64,000 nucleotides of DNA, from positions 434,001 to 498,000 of the forward strand of contig CAXXKX010000004.1 of assembly GCA_963676655.2 (NCBI GenBank), given 5' to 3'. The first letter of the stretch is position 1; the number at the start of each line of letters is the position of its first letter. Position numbers and translations under genes: made by a program. Below the pieces are notes generated by a model. That model searched no databases and had not been told where the DNA came from. It was given only the letters and a program-made list of their open reading frames with translations. Shown piece by piece: positions 44,484 through 52,956 of this stretch. The stretch is from G963676655 sp963676655 (lineage in GTDB: Bacteria > Verrucomicrobiota > Lentisphaeria > Victivallales > Victivallaceae).

Positions 44484-45113
44484 ATGATTATGCTGAAAAA
44501 AAGTTTGTATGCTGCGGGAACCGCCGTTTTATCGGTTGTCTTTGTTGCCGGTTGCAATTCCGGGGAACAGGCTTCATACATCGATCCGGGCGGGACTCGT
44601 TCGTTGATTACCACTGATAGTGTTAATACCAAAGACTGGCATATTGCCTCGAACGCATTGATTAATTCAATGCTCCAGTCCGGCGCTTTGACCCGGCCTG
44701 ACGGTCGGAAGACCATCGTTATGATGGGCGGCGTCAAGAACCGGACCAGTGAACACGTTAATACGAAACAGTTGACCAACCTGATTCGAACCGCGATGCT
44801 CCGTACCGGGAAAGCCCTGGTCACAACCGCGGTCAGCGGCAGCGGGGCGGAAGACAGTTCTACCCGTGATGTCAGAAAACTGGAAAATGATGATATGTTC
44901 AACCAGGCTACCGTTCAGAAACGCGGTACTGCGATTGCTCCGGATATGAGTCTGGCCGGTGAGATCATTCAATCCAAAACCGTTTCCGGGAATAAACGGG
45001 AATCATATTTTCAGTTTCATCTGACTCTGACCGACTTGAAGACCGGGCTGGCGGTCTGGGAGGATACCAAGGAGATTGCCAAGCAGAACCGTACTCCCAA
45101 AGTCGGTTGGTAA
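44484..45113 (+). CDS. lpoB: penicillin-binding protein activator LpoB
   Basis: This 209-residue lipoprotein has lipobox FVAGC followed by the LpoB core: WHIASNALINSMLQSG, TIVMMGGVKNRTSEHVNTKQLTNLIRTAMLRTGKAL and FQFHLTLTDLKTGLAVWEDTKEIAKQ. LpoB stimulates the peptidoglycan synthase PBP1B from the outer membrane. Two ATGs are possible: 44484 is 3 bases from AAAGGA, and 44490 is 9 bases away and gives the more usual spacing. It lies between the YcfL-like and RNase R genes, 3 bases before the latter. Confidence 0.9.
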   Translation: MIMLKKSLYAAGTAVLSVVFVAGCNSGEQASYIDPGGTRSLITTDSVNTKDWHIASNALINSMLQSGALTRPDGRKTIVMMGGVKNRTSEHVNTKQLTNLIRTAMLRTGKALVTTAVSGSGAEDSSTRDVRKLENDDMFNQATVQKRGTAIAPDMSLAGEIIQSKTVSGNKRESYFQFHLTLTDLKTGLAVWEDTKEIAKQNRTPKVGW

Positions 45114-45116
45114 TCC

Positions 45117-47111
45117 ATGAAACGGCATCGTCAACGCAAAACTCCGCGCGGCAAACATCGCAGTGACCACCGGGTCCCCCGTAAAAGGGAAAAAATGCCG
45201 CGGGCAACCGGAACTCTCTCAGTTTCCGCCGGCGGCTTCGGTTTCGTAGCTCTCGAAACCGGACCGGATGAACCAAAACAACCGGACCTTTTCATTCCCC
45301 CGCGTTATGTTGGACAGGGAATGGATGGTGACAAGGTGGAAGTTGAACTGTTGCCTCAGGACCGCTATCGGCAACCGGGGCAGGGGCCGGCCGCCAGGAT
45401 TGTCAATATTATCGAACACGGCCGCACCATGATCGTCGGCGAATTGCTGGCCGGACACAAGGTCAGGCCGATCAATAAAAAAGTCCGGGACGATGTTCAG
45501 GTATCAGGCAGCCTTTGCGGCGCGAAGCGCGGCGACTGGGTCCAGGTTGAGCTTTTGCACGCTTCCGGCGTGGAACTTAACGGTATGCGGCGCGGAATTA
45601 TTCGCGGCAAAGTCGGACGCGCCGGAACGATTGTCGGCGACCTCGACGCGGTATGCAGTGAATTCAGCTTGCCGGAACCTTATTCGGAAGAGGATCTGCA
45701 GGAAGTTGAAAACCTCGAAATTACCCCGATTCAGCGTCGCGATCTGACAAAGTATTTCTGTGTGACGATTGACCCTGAAGATGCCAAAGATTATGATGAC
45801 GCGGTCAGTATTGCTCCCGGCGAGGATGAAAATGAAGTCATTATCGGGGTGCATATAGCTGACGTAGCCGCCTGGATCAGACCCGGAACCAAATGGGACT
45901 CCGAGGCGCTTTACCGTTCGTTTACGGCCTATCTACCGGGGCGAACTCTGCCGATGCTGCCGAAAAATCTGACTGCCAAAATAAGTCTGCAGCCGGGCGA
46001 AGCATGTCCGGCTCATACCGTTTTAATGACGGTCCACAAGATCAGCGGACGCATCCTGAAATCCGAGCGTTTCCACAGTATGGTCAAGATCACTGAACGG
46101 CTTACCTTCAATAAAGTTCAGGCGTATATCGATACCGGCGCAAAAGGTGATTGGGACGATAAATTCTGCGCCTCGATGAATGGTTTGATCGATCTTTATA
46201 AAAATATGCGCCAGTATCGGAAAAAGACTGATAAATTCCTGGAAATGGCGATACCCGAAATCCGGGTTATCTGCAACGAGGAAACCAATGAGATAACCGG
46301 CATGGTTCGCAAAGAACAGCGTGAAGCCGATCAACTGGTCGAAGAATTCATGCTGGCGGCCAATACCGAAGTTGCCAAGGAACTGGTCGCGAAATCCATT
46401 CCCGGCATTTTCCGGGTTCATCCCGAACCGGAACTGGAGAAACTTGAGGAATTTGGCAACTTCTGTATTGCCTCGTTTGATCTCTATCCGGGGGATTTGA
46501 GCAACCGGATCAACTGCAATAAATTCCTTGAAAGCATTCCGGACGGGCCCAATAAACCGATTATCCTGAGTGCGTTTCTGCGTTCGCTGCAGCGGGCCAG
46601 TTATCTTGAAAATTCGGAATTGCACTTCGGTCTGGGCAAAGGCCGTTACAGTCATTTTACCAGTCCGATCCGGCGTTATCCCGACCTGGCGGTGCATCAG
46701 CAGCTCTGGAGCGCGGATACCAATGCCCGGTTGAAATCCAAAAAGACCATGGCCAAGATAAGTGCCGAATGTTCGGAAAAGGAACAGAATAACGACGAAG
46801 CCTGGTATGCCGCCAACGACCGCATGAAACTGCGTTATATGGAACAGCAGATGGATACCAATCCGGAAGCAATGCACGAAGGTGTGGCGGCCCGGATCAC
46901 CGCCGCCGGTATAGTGGCGGACATCCCTGACATGGGCGTGTACGGTTTTATCCCGATCGAGCGGCTCAACGGACGTTTCAAATACGATAAAAACAATGAA
47001 ATGCTCTATTCGGTCCGCGGACACAAGGAATATCATCCCGGAGACGTCATTTTCCTGCGTCTTGCCGGCATTGATTTCATTAAAGGCACCGCCATTTTCC
47101 AGCCGTTTTGA
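45117..47111 (+). CDS. rnr: ribonuclease R
   Basis: This 664-residue exoribonuclease of the RNB family has a basic N-terminus, a cold-shock-like OB fold (GTLSVSAGGFGFVALE), and a second OB region. The RNB catalytic domain has FCVTIDPEDAKDYDDAVSI (about 213-231) with its magnesium-binding aspartates, and FTSPIRRYPDLAVHQ. A C-terminal S1-like domain (about 580-664) follows. RNase R degrades structured RNA 3' to 5'. The usual long basic C-terminal tail is absent and the N-terminal helix-turn-helix is short, making this a compact version. Its ATG lies 3 bases after the lpoB stop. Confidence 0.95.
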   Translation: MKRHRQRKTPRGKHRSDHRVPRKREKMPRATGTLSVSAGGFGFVALETGPDEPKQPDLFIPPRYVGQGMDGDKVEVELLPQDRYRQPGQGPAARIVNIIEHGRTMIVGELLAGHKVRPINKKVRDDVQVSGSLCGAKRGDWVQVELLHASGVELNGMRRGIIRGKVGRAGTIVGDLDAVCSEFSLPEPYSEEDLQEVENLEITPIQRRDLTKYFCVTIDPEDAKDYDDAVSIAPGEDENEVIIGVHIADVAAWIRPGTKWDSEALYRSFTAYLPGRTLPMLPKNLTAKISLQPGEACPAHTVLMTVHKISGRILKSERFHSMVKITERLTFNKVQAYIDTGAKGDWDDKFCASMNGLIDLYKNMRQYRKKTDKFLEMAIPEIRVICNEETNEITGMVRKEQREADQLVEEFMLAANTEVAKELVAKSIPGIFRVHPEPELEKLEEFGNFCIASFDLYPGDLSNRINCNKFLESIPDGPNKPIILSAFLRSLQRASYLENSELHFGLGKGRYSHFTSPIRRYPDLAVHQQLWSADTNARLKSKKTMAKISAECSEKEQNNDEAWYAANDRMKLRYMEQQMDTNPEAMHEGVAARITAAGIVADIPDMGVYGFIPIERLNGRFKYDKNNEMLYSVRGHKEYHPGDVIFLRLAGIDFIKGTAIFQPF

Positions 47112-47128
47112 TTTTTTTATAATGAAAC

Positions 47129-47157
47129 TTGATTTTTGTAACTTTAGGGGTTACAAT
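47129..47157 (+). promoter_or_regulatory. higBA promoter with embedded palindromic operator
   Basis: TTGATT (47129-47134), 17 bases, TACAAT (47152-47157) form a promoter. TTGTAAC-N7-GTTACAA (47136-47156) is a perfect 7-base-arm inverted repeat covering the spacer and the -10 box, the expected site for the HigA repressor. Confidence 0.78.
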
Positions 47158-47175
47158 AATATATAGGTAGAGTTG

Positions 47176-47454
47176 ATGATAAAAAGCTTTAAGCATAAAG
47201 GATTGAAAAAGTTTTTTGAGTCTGGTTCAACCAAAGGAATTCAAGTAAAGCATAAGAAGAAGTTAGCTCTGATTCTTGACCTGTTAGACGCTATAGACAA
47301 TATTGATGACGCCAATATGCCTGGGTCGAATTTGCACATTCTTGAGCCGAAACAAGATTCGATATGGTCATTAAAAGTATCAGGGAACTGGCGTATTACA
47401 TTCAAGTTTGAAAGCGGTAATGTCTATATTGTTGATTATTTGGATTATCATTAA
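47176..47454 (+). CDS. higB: HigB-like toxin (RelE/ParE superfamily)
   Basis: This 92-residue protein has the HigB host-killer pattern: IKSFKHKGLKKFFESG, a central leucine-rich helix (LILDLLDAIDNIDDANMPGS), HILEPKQDSIWSLKVSGNWRITFKFE and a C-terminal VDYLDYH. HigB toxins cleave mRNA on the ribosome. I chose ATG 47176 over the TTG just before it. The toxin gene precedes the antitoxin gene, the typical higBA order, with 23 bases between them. Confidence 0.93.
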   Translation: MIKSFKHKGLKKFFESGSTKGIQVKHKKKLALILDLLDAIDNIDDANMPGSNLHILEPKQDSIWSLKVSGNWRITFKFESGNVYIVDYLDYH

Positions 47455-47477
47455 TGATGTAATAAGGGATATATGAT

Positions 47478-47810
47478 ATGAGTGAGCAACTTGAAAAAAC
47501 AATACCGGTAATTGAAAGGTCCAGGTGTCCATCTCATCCCGGCGAAATATTAAAAGGGATGTATCTGGATGAATTGCAAATAACTATAACGCAGTTTGCC
47601 CGGGATATTGATGTATCGCGTAAAGCGGTTTCTGCGATAGTAAACTGCCGCAAGTCGATAACCGCCGAAATGGCGCTGAGAATCTCCAAAGCGGTGGAAA
47701 CTTCTCCACAGCTATGGTTGAATCTGCAAGCCAATTATGATCTTTGGCAAGCTGCTCACAGCGGCAGGGATTTCCTGAAAAATATTAAACCGGTCGCTGC
47801 AATGGTATAA
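47478..47810 (+). CDS. higA: HigA-like antitoxin (XRE helix-turn-helix)
   Basis: This 110-residue protein has the HigA opening HPGEILKGMYLDELQITITQFARDI, then a helix-turn-helix (VSRKAVSAIVNCRKSITAEMALRISKA) and the ending SPQLWLNLQANYDLWQA. It neutralises HigB and represses the operon, most likely through the palindrome at 47136-47156. It lies 23 bases after higB. The A1 gene of the cassette array begins 84 bases further on without an intervening terminator, so read-through from the toxin-antitoxin promoter is possible. Confidence 0.94.
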   Translation: MSEQLEKTIPVIERSRCPSHPGEILKGMYLDELQITITQFARDIDVSRKAVSAIVNCRKSITAEMALRISKAVETSPQLWLNLQANYDLWQAAHSGRDFLKNIKPVAAMV

Positions 47811-47894
47811 ACATAAACGATGGGGGGCAGTTGCGATTCAAAAGAGATGCGGTTTATTGGATAATTGCCAAAAATAAGAGAGGGAGGAGAGGTT

Positions 47895-48881
47895 TTGAAG
47901 TTTAAAATTAATAAGCATAAAGTTGTTTTATTAGTTGTCCTTACGATCTTATGTTATTCAGGAGCTGCTTTATATTATTATTTTGCTCCTGATAAAAAAG
48001 TTTTATATCCATCTGTTCGGTTTTCTCTTTATGATCCATACACTGCGGATAAATTATCACAAGAGCAGTTTGAGTCTGGTTCTTATCCTCAGGCATCACC
48101 CGAAGAAAGGCGAAGATGTTTTCGCGAATTAGCGAATAATTTGAAGTCAGCAGCAGGAAAAAAATTTGATTCCATTGATGTGGAGTTAATGACTGCTTCG
48201 GTCACACTTGATTGGGTATGTGATATAGAAAACAAGCAGGTTGCTGCTGAACCTTTGAGTGCGCAAGGCTATTTCTTGTTGATATATCAAGTAAAAACCA
48301 ATAATACCGGAGTTACAATTGAAGGGATTCAAGCAAATGTTGATGATAAAAATATCCCTTTAAAGTCGGTGTGTAATGAATATGGATATTCATGCGGTAA
48401 CCCTTTTTACCGGGATTTAATGGCTAAAATAAAGTTGCCAGAAGGTCCTGAGGATAAACTGAAATTTGCCGGTTTAAGCTTGGGGGTTTGGTCGCATTTT
48501 GATGCAAACAGGTTGAAGCATAGCAGGATAGAGATCCCGAATATTTGGCATAAACCCGGCACGCGATTGATTGACTCGCAATTGCAAAAAATGAATATTG
48601 CTCTTTCGATCAAAAAGCTTCAATATGTGGATACAAATCATAACCGGTATATTGATATTCAATATCAAGCCCCGTACTACAAGAGGCTTATGTTTGAAAT
48701 AGTTCAGGGAAATAGAGTTTTTTCTTTTCCCTCAAAGAATACTATTCTCGCTGGCAAAGGAGTATACCGGGTAGTGGATCGGTTCGACTTTGATTCAACT
48801 GCAAAATTGGTTGTGAAAGTCATAGGATGGGAGCCGACTGATAAATGTGAATTAAAGTTAGTCAATTCAAAAGGGGATTAA
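47895..48881 (+). CDS. array protein A1, membrane-anchored, unknown family
   Basis: I do not recognise this 328-residue protein. A basic N-terminus (KFKINKHK) precedes one transmembrane helix (about 9-30); the rest should be periplasmic. It shares with A2 and A3 a W-x-C-(D/E)-I-(E/D)-N motif (here LDWVCDIENKQ), a central IWHKPG...LQKMNIALSIKKL block and a final FDF plus hydrophobic strand. The mostly beta pattern suggests an adhesion- or Ig-like module. The start is the TTG at 47895, because GGGAGGAGAGG lies just before it and A2 and A3 start identically. The B1 gene follows after 7 bases. A1 is the most divergent A copy. Confidence 0.72.
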   Translation: MKFKINKHKVVLLVVLTILCYSGAALYYYFAPDKKVLYPSVRFSLYDPYTADKLSQEQFESGSYPQASPEERRRCFRELANNLKSAAGKKFDSIDVELMTASVTLDWVCDIENKQVAAEPLSAQGYFLLIYQVKTNNTGVTIEGIQANVDDKNIPLKSVCNEYGYSCGNPFYRDLMAKIKLPEGPEDKLKFAGLSLGVWSHFDANRLKHSRIEIPNIWHKPGTRLIDSQLQKMNIALSIKKLQYVDTNHNRYIDIQYQAPYYKRLMFEIVQGNRVFSFPSKNTILAGKGVYRVVDRFDFDSTAKLVVKVIGWEPTDKCELKLVNSKGD

Positions 48882-48888
48882 TCAGACT

Positions 48889-49716
48889 ATGCTTAAGATA
48901 ATTTTACATTTATTACTGGGATATTTATGTATTACACCGCTTTGTGCTTTTAAGCTAAAATTACGTAAAATACATATTAACAAAGTTCCATACGCTGAAT
49001 TTAAAACTAACTATCCTCATAGAAATTGGTTTCACTACCCATCATTATATACAAGTTTAAGTCTTAGTGACTTTGCTGAAGGACGGGGCCCGATTTATTT
49101 AAAGTATAATCTTGATTTTAAAGATGATGTATTTTCTGCAACAAGAAAGATGCGTCAGGAATTATTTATGGCAAATTATGTCAGGGGGATGGACAAAGAA
49201 GATGAAGTCTCGATGCCTGACGATTACCGATTCAGAGTGTATTTTGATCGGAAGGTTAAGTTTGGAACCGCCGGGATCAGTTTATCCGGTAAAATGAAAG
49301 TTTTTACCGGGCAAATTAAACGGTTAAAGGTCAAGCTTAGCCATTTGAAAGATCATTTGGATGATCTCAAGAAAGATAATATCAGTATATCACTGGATTT
49401 GAATGAAAAGACGAAAAATTATTTACTTAAAATTGATTTTGGAGAAAAAGAACATTACCATGTTTGCCTGGATGATTCAACAAGCCGAAAACCAGAGCGG
49501 GATATATCTGTTTTTACGGGAACAAAAGGCTATGCAATCAATCCGGAGTTGTTCAAGTCAGATGGCGTATATCTTGTAATAGTTTATGCGGAAGATATTA
49601 AAAGTCAGGTCATTGATGTCAATTTCAATGTGCCGTTAAAGTGGAAAACCATAACTTTTCCGAAGAACAGGAAAATGAAACTGGTCCCGGTGGGAACAGA
49701 GGATAAAACACCATAA
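48889..49716 (+). CDS. array protein B1, secreted, unknown family
   Basis: This 275-residue protein has a signal peptide (LKIILHLLLGYLCITPLCA) and a mature part opening with FKLKLRKI. All B copies share KLKL-x-KI, a V-P-(Y/F)-A-x-F motif, (L/F)SD(F/L)-x-(E/R/K), a central lysine-rich block (TGQIKRLKVKLSHLKDHLDDL here) and the C-terminal VNFNVPLKWK...LVPV-x-(T/I)EDKTP. The family is unknown to me; it looks beta-rich and is presumably periplasmic or exported. It follows A1 by 7 bases, so the two are likely made together. The B C-terminus is also conserved at the DNA level among copies, continuing into the spacer. Confidence 0.72.
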   Translation: MLKIILHLLLGYLCITPLCAFKLKLRKIHINKVPYAEFKTNYPHRNWFHYPSLYTSLSLSDFAEGRGPIYLKYNLDFKDDVFSATRKMRQELFMANYVRGMDKEDEVSMPDDYRFRVYFDRKVKFGTAGISLSGKMKVFTGQIKRLKVKLSHLKDHLDDLKKDNISISLDLNEKTKNYLLKIDFGEKEHYHVCLDDSTSRKPERDISVFTGTKGYAINPELFKSDGVYLVIVYAEDIKSQVIDVNFNVPLKWKTITFPKNRKMKLVPVGTEDKTP

Positions 49717-49853
49717 TCTTGTAAATAGTGGAGTTTGTTGTATTGTTATTAATATGACTGGAATAATTTAGGGATGTTGTCATTTTCCGCCGTTTAAGAG
49801 AAATAGTTTGGGACAGAGACATATTTGATTAAATAAGAGAGGGAGGAGAGGTT
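49717..49853 (+). repeat. array spacer, copy 1 (137 bases)
   Basis: This non-coding spacer lies between B1 and A2. It matches the spacer at 51755-51891 in length and at 131 of 137 positions by eye. Its last 23 bases (ending GGGAGGAGAGGTT) also precede A1. A minus-strand open frame crossing it is only a by-product of the conservation. Confidence 0.9.
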
Positions 49854-50924
49854 TTGAAGTTTAGAGTCAAAAAAAAGACCGCAGTTGAGATTGTGGTTTC
49901 TATTGTTTCTGTTATCGTTGTTATTGTAATAGCTATATCCTGTGATGTCGGATTAAATTCGTGGTTTCGGTTTCATTTACGCAATATCGCTATTTATTTT
50001 GAGCCATCTACAATTCCTGCTTACGTAAAAAGATATCCTCCCATAAATTATGAGTTTGATGTGCCGGATACCGCAGATAATCTGGCTGACGAGTGGTTTT
50101 ACACTCAAGTTTTTCCGGACATTAAACCAGACAAAAAACGAATGGAAAAGATTAAAGCAGATATCCCGATATGGAGAAGGCAGTCAGAGGACTTTGATAA
50201 AGTAAAATTTGAGTTTGTAAAAGCTTCATTGAACAACAGTTGGGAATGTGATATTGAAAATAATTCAGAGGTCAAAGCTCCACTGCGTGGCAAAGCCAAT
50301 GTTTTGCTTTTTTACAACATGGAAAGTTATTGCACTGGTGTTATTTTTGATAAGTTGCTGTTAGAATCGGGGAATGAAACCTTTGACGTTAAAGCAAAGG
50401 CGTATTCGCTATACCGGTATAGTGGATTCAACTTTCCTGGATATCAAAAATATGGCGCTTCATACTTTAAATTAGATAAAATTCTCGATAACATTGATGA
50501 AACTCCGAAGTTGACAGGTTTTACTGTTGGGTTAGTTAATTATTTCAGGACGGAACGCTGTTACTATAAGAAATGTTGCGTATATGATGATGTATGGACA
50601 TTAGCGGGGAAAACTTTACAAAGTAAAGTACTGAAAAACAATAATATTGAAATATCAATTGGCAAAATTATTCATTCCGAATACCGGTCTAAGGGGCAAA
50701 TTGAAATAAAATATGTTAAACCATATAATACCTTTGTGAAATATAAAATTATTCAAGGGAAAAACGTGTTTTCATATCCTCCCGAACACTTTTATTTGGG
50801 TTCCAAAGGAACTTTTGTTTGGGAGGATACGTTCGATTTCAGCAAAAGTGCCCGATTATGTGTTGAAATAAAAAGTTGGGTTTTGCGGGAAACGCGTTCA
50901 TTCAAATTCGATAACGTAAAATGA
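49854..50924 (+). CDS. array protein A2, membrane-anchored, unknown family
   Basis: This 356-residue second A copy starts with TTG after GGGAGGAGAGG. KFRVKKKTA precedes a transmembrane helix (about 10-30). The extracytoplasmic part has IPAYVKRYPPINYEF, DKVKFEFVKA, WECDIENNSE, LTGFTVGLVNYFR, DVWTLAGKTLQSKVLKNNNIEISI and VFSYPP...TFDF. All but the first anchor motif recur in A3, and most recur in weaker form in A1. No catalytic signature is visible. The TGA stop overlaps the B2 ATG (ATGA), showing translational coupling within the pair. Cysteines are more frequent than in the other copies (for example YYKKCCVY). Confidence 0.72.
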   Translation: MKFRVKKKTAVEIVVSIVSVIVVIVIAISCDVGLNSWFRFHLRNIAIYFEPSTIPAYVKRYPPINYEFDVPDTADNLADEWFYTQVFPDIKPDKKRMEKIKADIPIWRRQSEDFDKVKFEFVKASLNNSWECDIENNSEVKAPLRGKANVLLFYNMESYCTGVIFDKLLLESGNETFDVKAKAYSLYRYSGFNFPGYQKYGASYFKLDKILDNIDETPKLTGFTVGLVNYFRTERCYYKKCCVYDDVWTLAGKTLQSKVLKNNNIEISIGKIIHSEYRSKGQIEIKYVKPYNTFVKYKIIQGKNVFSYPPEHFYLGSKGTFVWEDTFDFSKSARLCVEIKSWVLRETRSFKFDNVK

Positions 50925-51754
50925 AAGATATGATAATGCGCAAAACAATCCTCTTTTGTCTGATCATTTTTGCAGTATCGTCGTATGCGGCGAAATTGAA
51001 GTTGCGAAAAATTGAAAGCTATTATGTCCCGTTTGCCGCGTTTAACAGCAAATATCGACCTCACAACCCTGATTCAATGTCCTTGATATTATCTTTTTAT
51101 TTGAGTGATTTAAAAAGAGGCAGGTATCCGGTTTGCCTGCAGTATGATATCACGGCAAATAACGATGACGCTCTGATTTCTTCAAAAACAGGAGAGAATA
51201 ACTTTCTCATGCGTGTCCCAATTCTGAAGTTTGCCAGAAAAGACCGGACACAGGAGAATTTTGACACGAGTTTTGCAATTTCTTTTTCAAAGAAAATGCG
51301 CTACAAAACAAAAAAATTAACCATAACTGGAAACATGCAGCTTGTAACCGGAGAGATTAAACTTTTCCGGATAAAACTTAAGGACATAAAAAAACATTTG
51401 AATGACTTAAATGGAGCGGGAATCAAGATGTCCTTTGATGAAAAAGAAAATATACCACGTATAATTCTAAAAGTGGACATGGGAAAAATTAATCATTATT
51501 ATGTCGGGTTTGACGACACTTTAAAACCAGTTGGACATATTGATTTGTTCAGGGACAGCGTAAATAAATTTTACCGCATTCCGAAGTCGTTATTTAAAGA
51601 CGATGATATCCAGTTGAATATTATTTACGCAACAGACCTTAAAGCCGAAGATATAAAAGTAAATTTCAATGTACCGTTAAAGTGGAAAAGCATAACCTTT
51701 CCTGAGAATAAGGTAAAACTTGTCCCGGTGAAAACTGAGGATAAAACACCATAA
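50921..51754 (+). CDS. array protein B2, secreted, unknown family
   Basis: This 277-residue second B copy has signal peptide MRKTILFCLIIFAVSSYA (starting at the internal ATG 50936 if that start is used), then AKLKLRKI. It shares VPFAAF, LSDL, VTGEIKLFRIKLKDIKKHL, VDMGKINHYYVGFDD and VNFNVPLKWKSITFP with B3, its closer relative, and more weakly with B1. The ATG at 50921 overlaps the A2 stop. It is probably periplasmic or exported and may form a complex with A2; this is inference from strict pairing only. Confidence 0.72.
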   Translation: MKDMIMRKTILFCLIIFAVSSYAAKLKLRKIESYYVPFAAFNSKYRPHNPDSMSLILSFYLSDLKRGRYPVCLQYDITANNDDALISSKTGENNFLMRVPILKFARKDRTQENFDTSFAISFSKKMRYKTKKLTITGNMQLVTGEIKLFRIKLKDIKKHLNDLNGAGIKMSFDEKENIPRIILKVDMGKINHYYVGFDDTLKPVGHIDLFRDSVNKFYRIPKSLFKDDDIQLNIIYATDLKAEDIKVNFNVPLKWKSITFPENKVKLVPVKTEDKTP

Positions 51755-51891
51755 TCTTGTAAATAGTGGAGTTTGTTGTATTGTTATTAATATGACTGGA
51801 ATAATTTTGGGGTTTTGTCATTTTCCGCCGTTTAAGAGAAATAGTTTGGGACAGATGCATATTTGATTAAATAAGAGAGGGAGGAGAGTTT
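51755..51891 (+). repeat. array spacer, copy 2 (137 bases)
   Basis: This second copy of the spacer lies between B2 and A3. It differs from copy 1 at six positions, three in the middle, two near 51855 and one just before the TTG. After B3 only the first few bases of this spacer can still be recognised, marking the end of the array. Confidence 0.9.
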
Positions 51892-52947
51892 TTGAAGTTT
51901 CGAGTCAAAAGAAGGACTGCTATATTGCTGGGAGTTCTGTTTCTGCTGTTGATTTTTGTTTTCGCGGTCTATGTTCCCTTTTACAAGCAATTGCATCGTT
52001 GGGGCGTTGATAAATACGGTAAAATTACAGATCCACCAGTAATTCCTTCTTTTGTTAAAAGATATCCCGCGATCAATTATTTATTTTATCTGCCGGATAC
52101 TGAAAAAGGATTAGATAAGGAGCTTGTTTCATGTGGAGTTTTTCGAACGGGGACGGAATCTGAAAGTCTTGATAAAGCTAATAGCTGGATTGAACATGTG
52201 AAAAAACAATGCCCGGACCTTGATGACGTTAAATTTGAGTTTGTCGTTGCGTATTCCTCTGATACGTGGAAATGTGAAATTGATAATGACACTGAGACCA
52301 ATACTCCATTGGTCGGGACCAGTCAGATATGGTTGGAGTACTTTATGGAGAGTTACCGATCATGGATAGTCGTAGATAAATTACGCTTATGTTCAGGAAT
52401 GCGTAACTTTGAACTTTCAAGAAAAATATCTTTTACTGGTGGATATGGCTGGACAAATGATTTGCAGTATGGGGCATCTTATAAGTCTATGTTTAGTTTG
52501 AAAGATATTCCTGGTGACCTTAACGAACCTTTAAAGCTCACTGGAATCACGGTTGGTTTAGTTAATTATTTCAGGTATGGCCTACCTTTTCTTAAAACCA
52601 AATGTAACTTTTCCAACGTTTGGGACCTTCGAGGTAAAGAGTTATCAAATAAAATTTTACGTAGTAAAAACATTAAGATATCTATTAATGAAATACTTCC
52701 TGCAAAAGATGGAGATGGAGGAACTATTATCTTGACAGTCAAAAGTCCAATGTTTTCAAAAGTAAAAATGAGTATTTCCCAACAGGGGAAAGTTTTCAAA
52801 ATCAAATCCGACCCGCTTGAGGGACTGAGTGGAATAATCCGATGGAAGGATAAGTTTGATTTTGGAAAACCTGCTATTCTCCACATTGAATTTAACAGAA
52901 GCCTCAGAGTTGGGACATGGGACCTAATGCTGGAACCGGAAAAGTGA
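51892..52947 (+). CDS. array protein A3, membrane-anchored, unknown family
   Basis: This 351-residue third A copy again starts with TTG behind GGGAGGAGAG. KFRVKRRTA and a hydrophobic helix (about 10-32) are followed by IPSFVKRYPAINYLF, DDVKFEFVVAY, WKCEIDNDTE, LTGITVGLVNYFRYG, NVWDLRGKELSNKILRSKNIKISI and a final KFDFGKPAILHIEF. The order and spacing of these blocks match A2, while the segments between them differ greatly. No enzymatic motif is seen. The B3 ATG lies 9 bases after the stop. Confidence 0.72.
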   Translation: MKFRVKRRTAILLGVLFLLLIFVFAVYVPFYKQLHRWGVDKYGKITDPPVIPSFVKRYPAINYLFYLPDTEKGLDKELVSCGVFRTGTESESLDKANSWIEHVKKQCPDLDDVKFEFVVAYSSDTWKCEIDNDTETNTPLVGTSQIWLEYFMESYRSWIVVDKLRLCSGMRNFELSRKISFTGGYGWTNDLQYGASYKSMFSLKDIPGDLNEPLKLTGITVGLVNYFRYGLPFLKTKCNFSNVWDLRGKELSNKILRSKNIKISINEILPAKDGDGGTIILTVKSPMFSKVKMSISQQGKVFKIKSDPLEGLSGIIRWKDKFDFGKPAILHIEFNRSLRVGTWDLMLEPEK

Positions 52948-52956
52948 GGGTTGGTC

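Noticed and set aside
49625..51860. Similar minus-strand open frames of about 65 codons across both array spacers (49625-49822 and 51666-51860), resembling a small conserved antisense gene.
   Set aside because: Both follow simply from the near-identical spacer DNA. No Shine-Dalgarno or protein-like composition is seen, and they run into the B coding ends.
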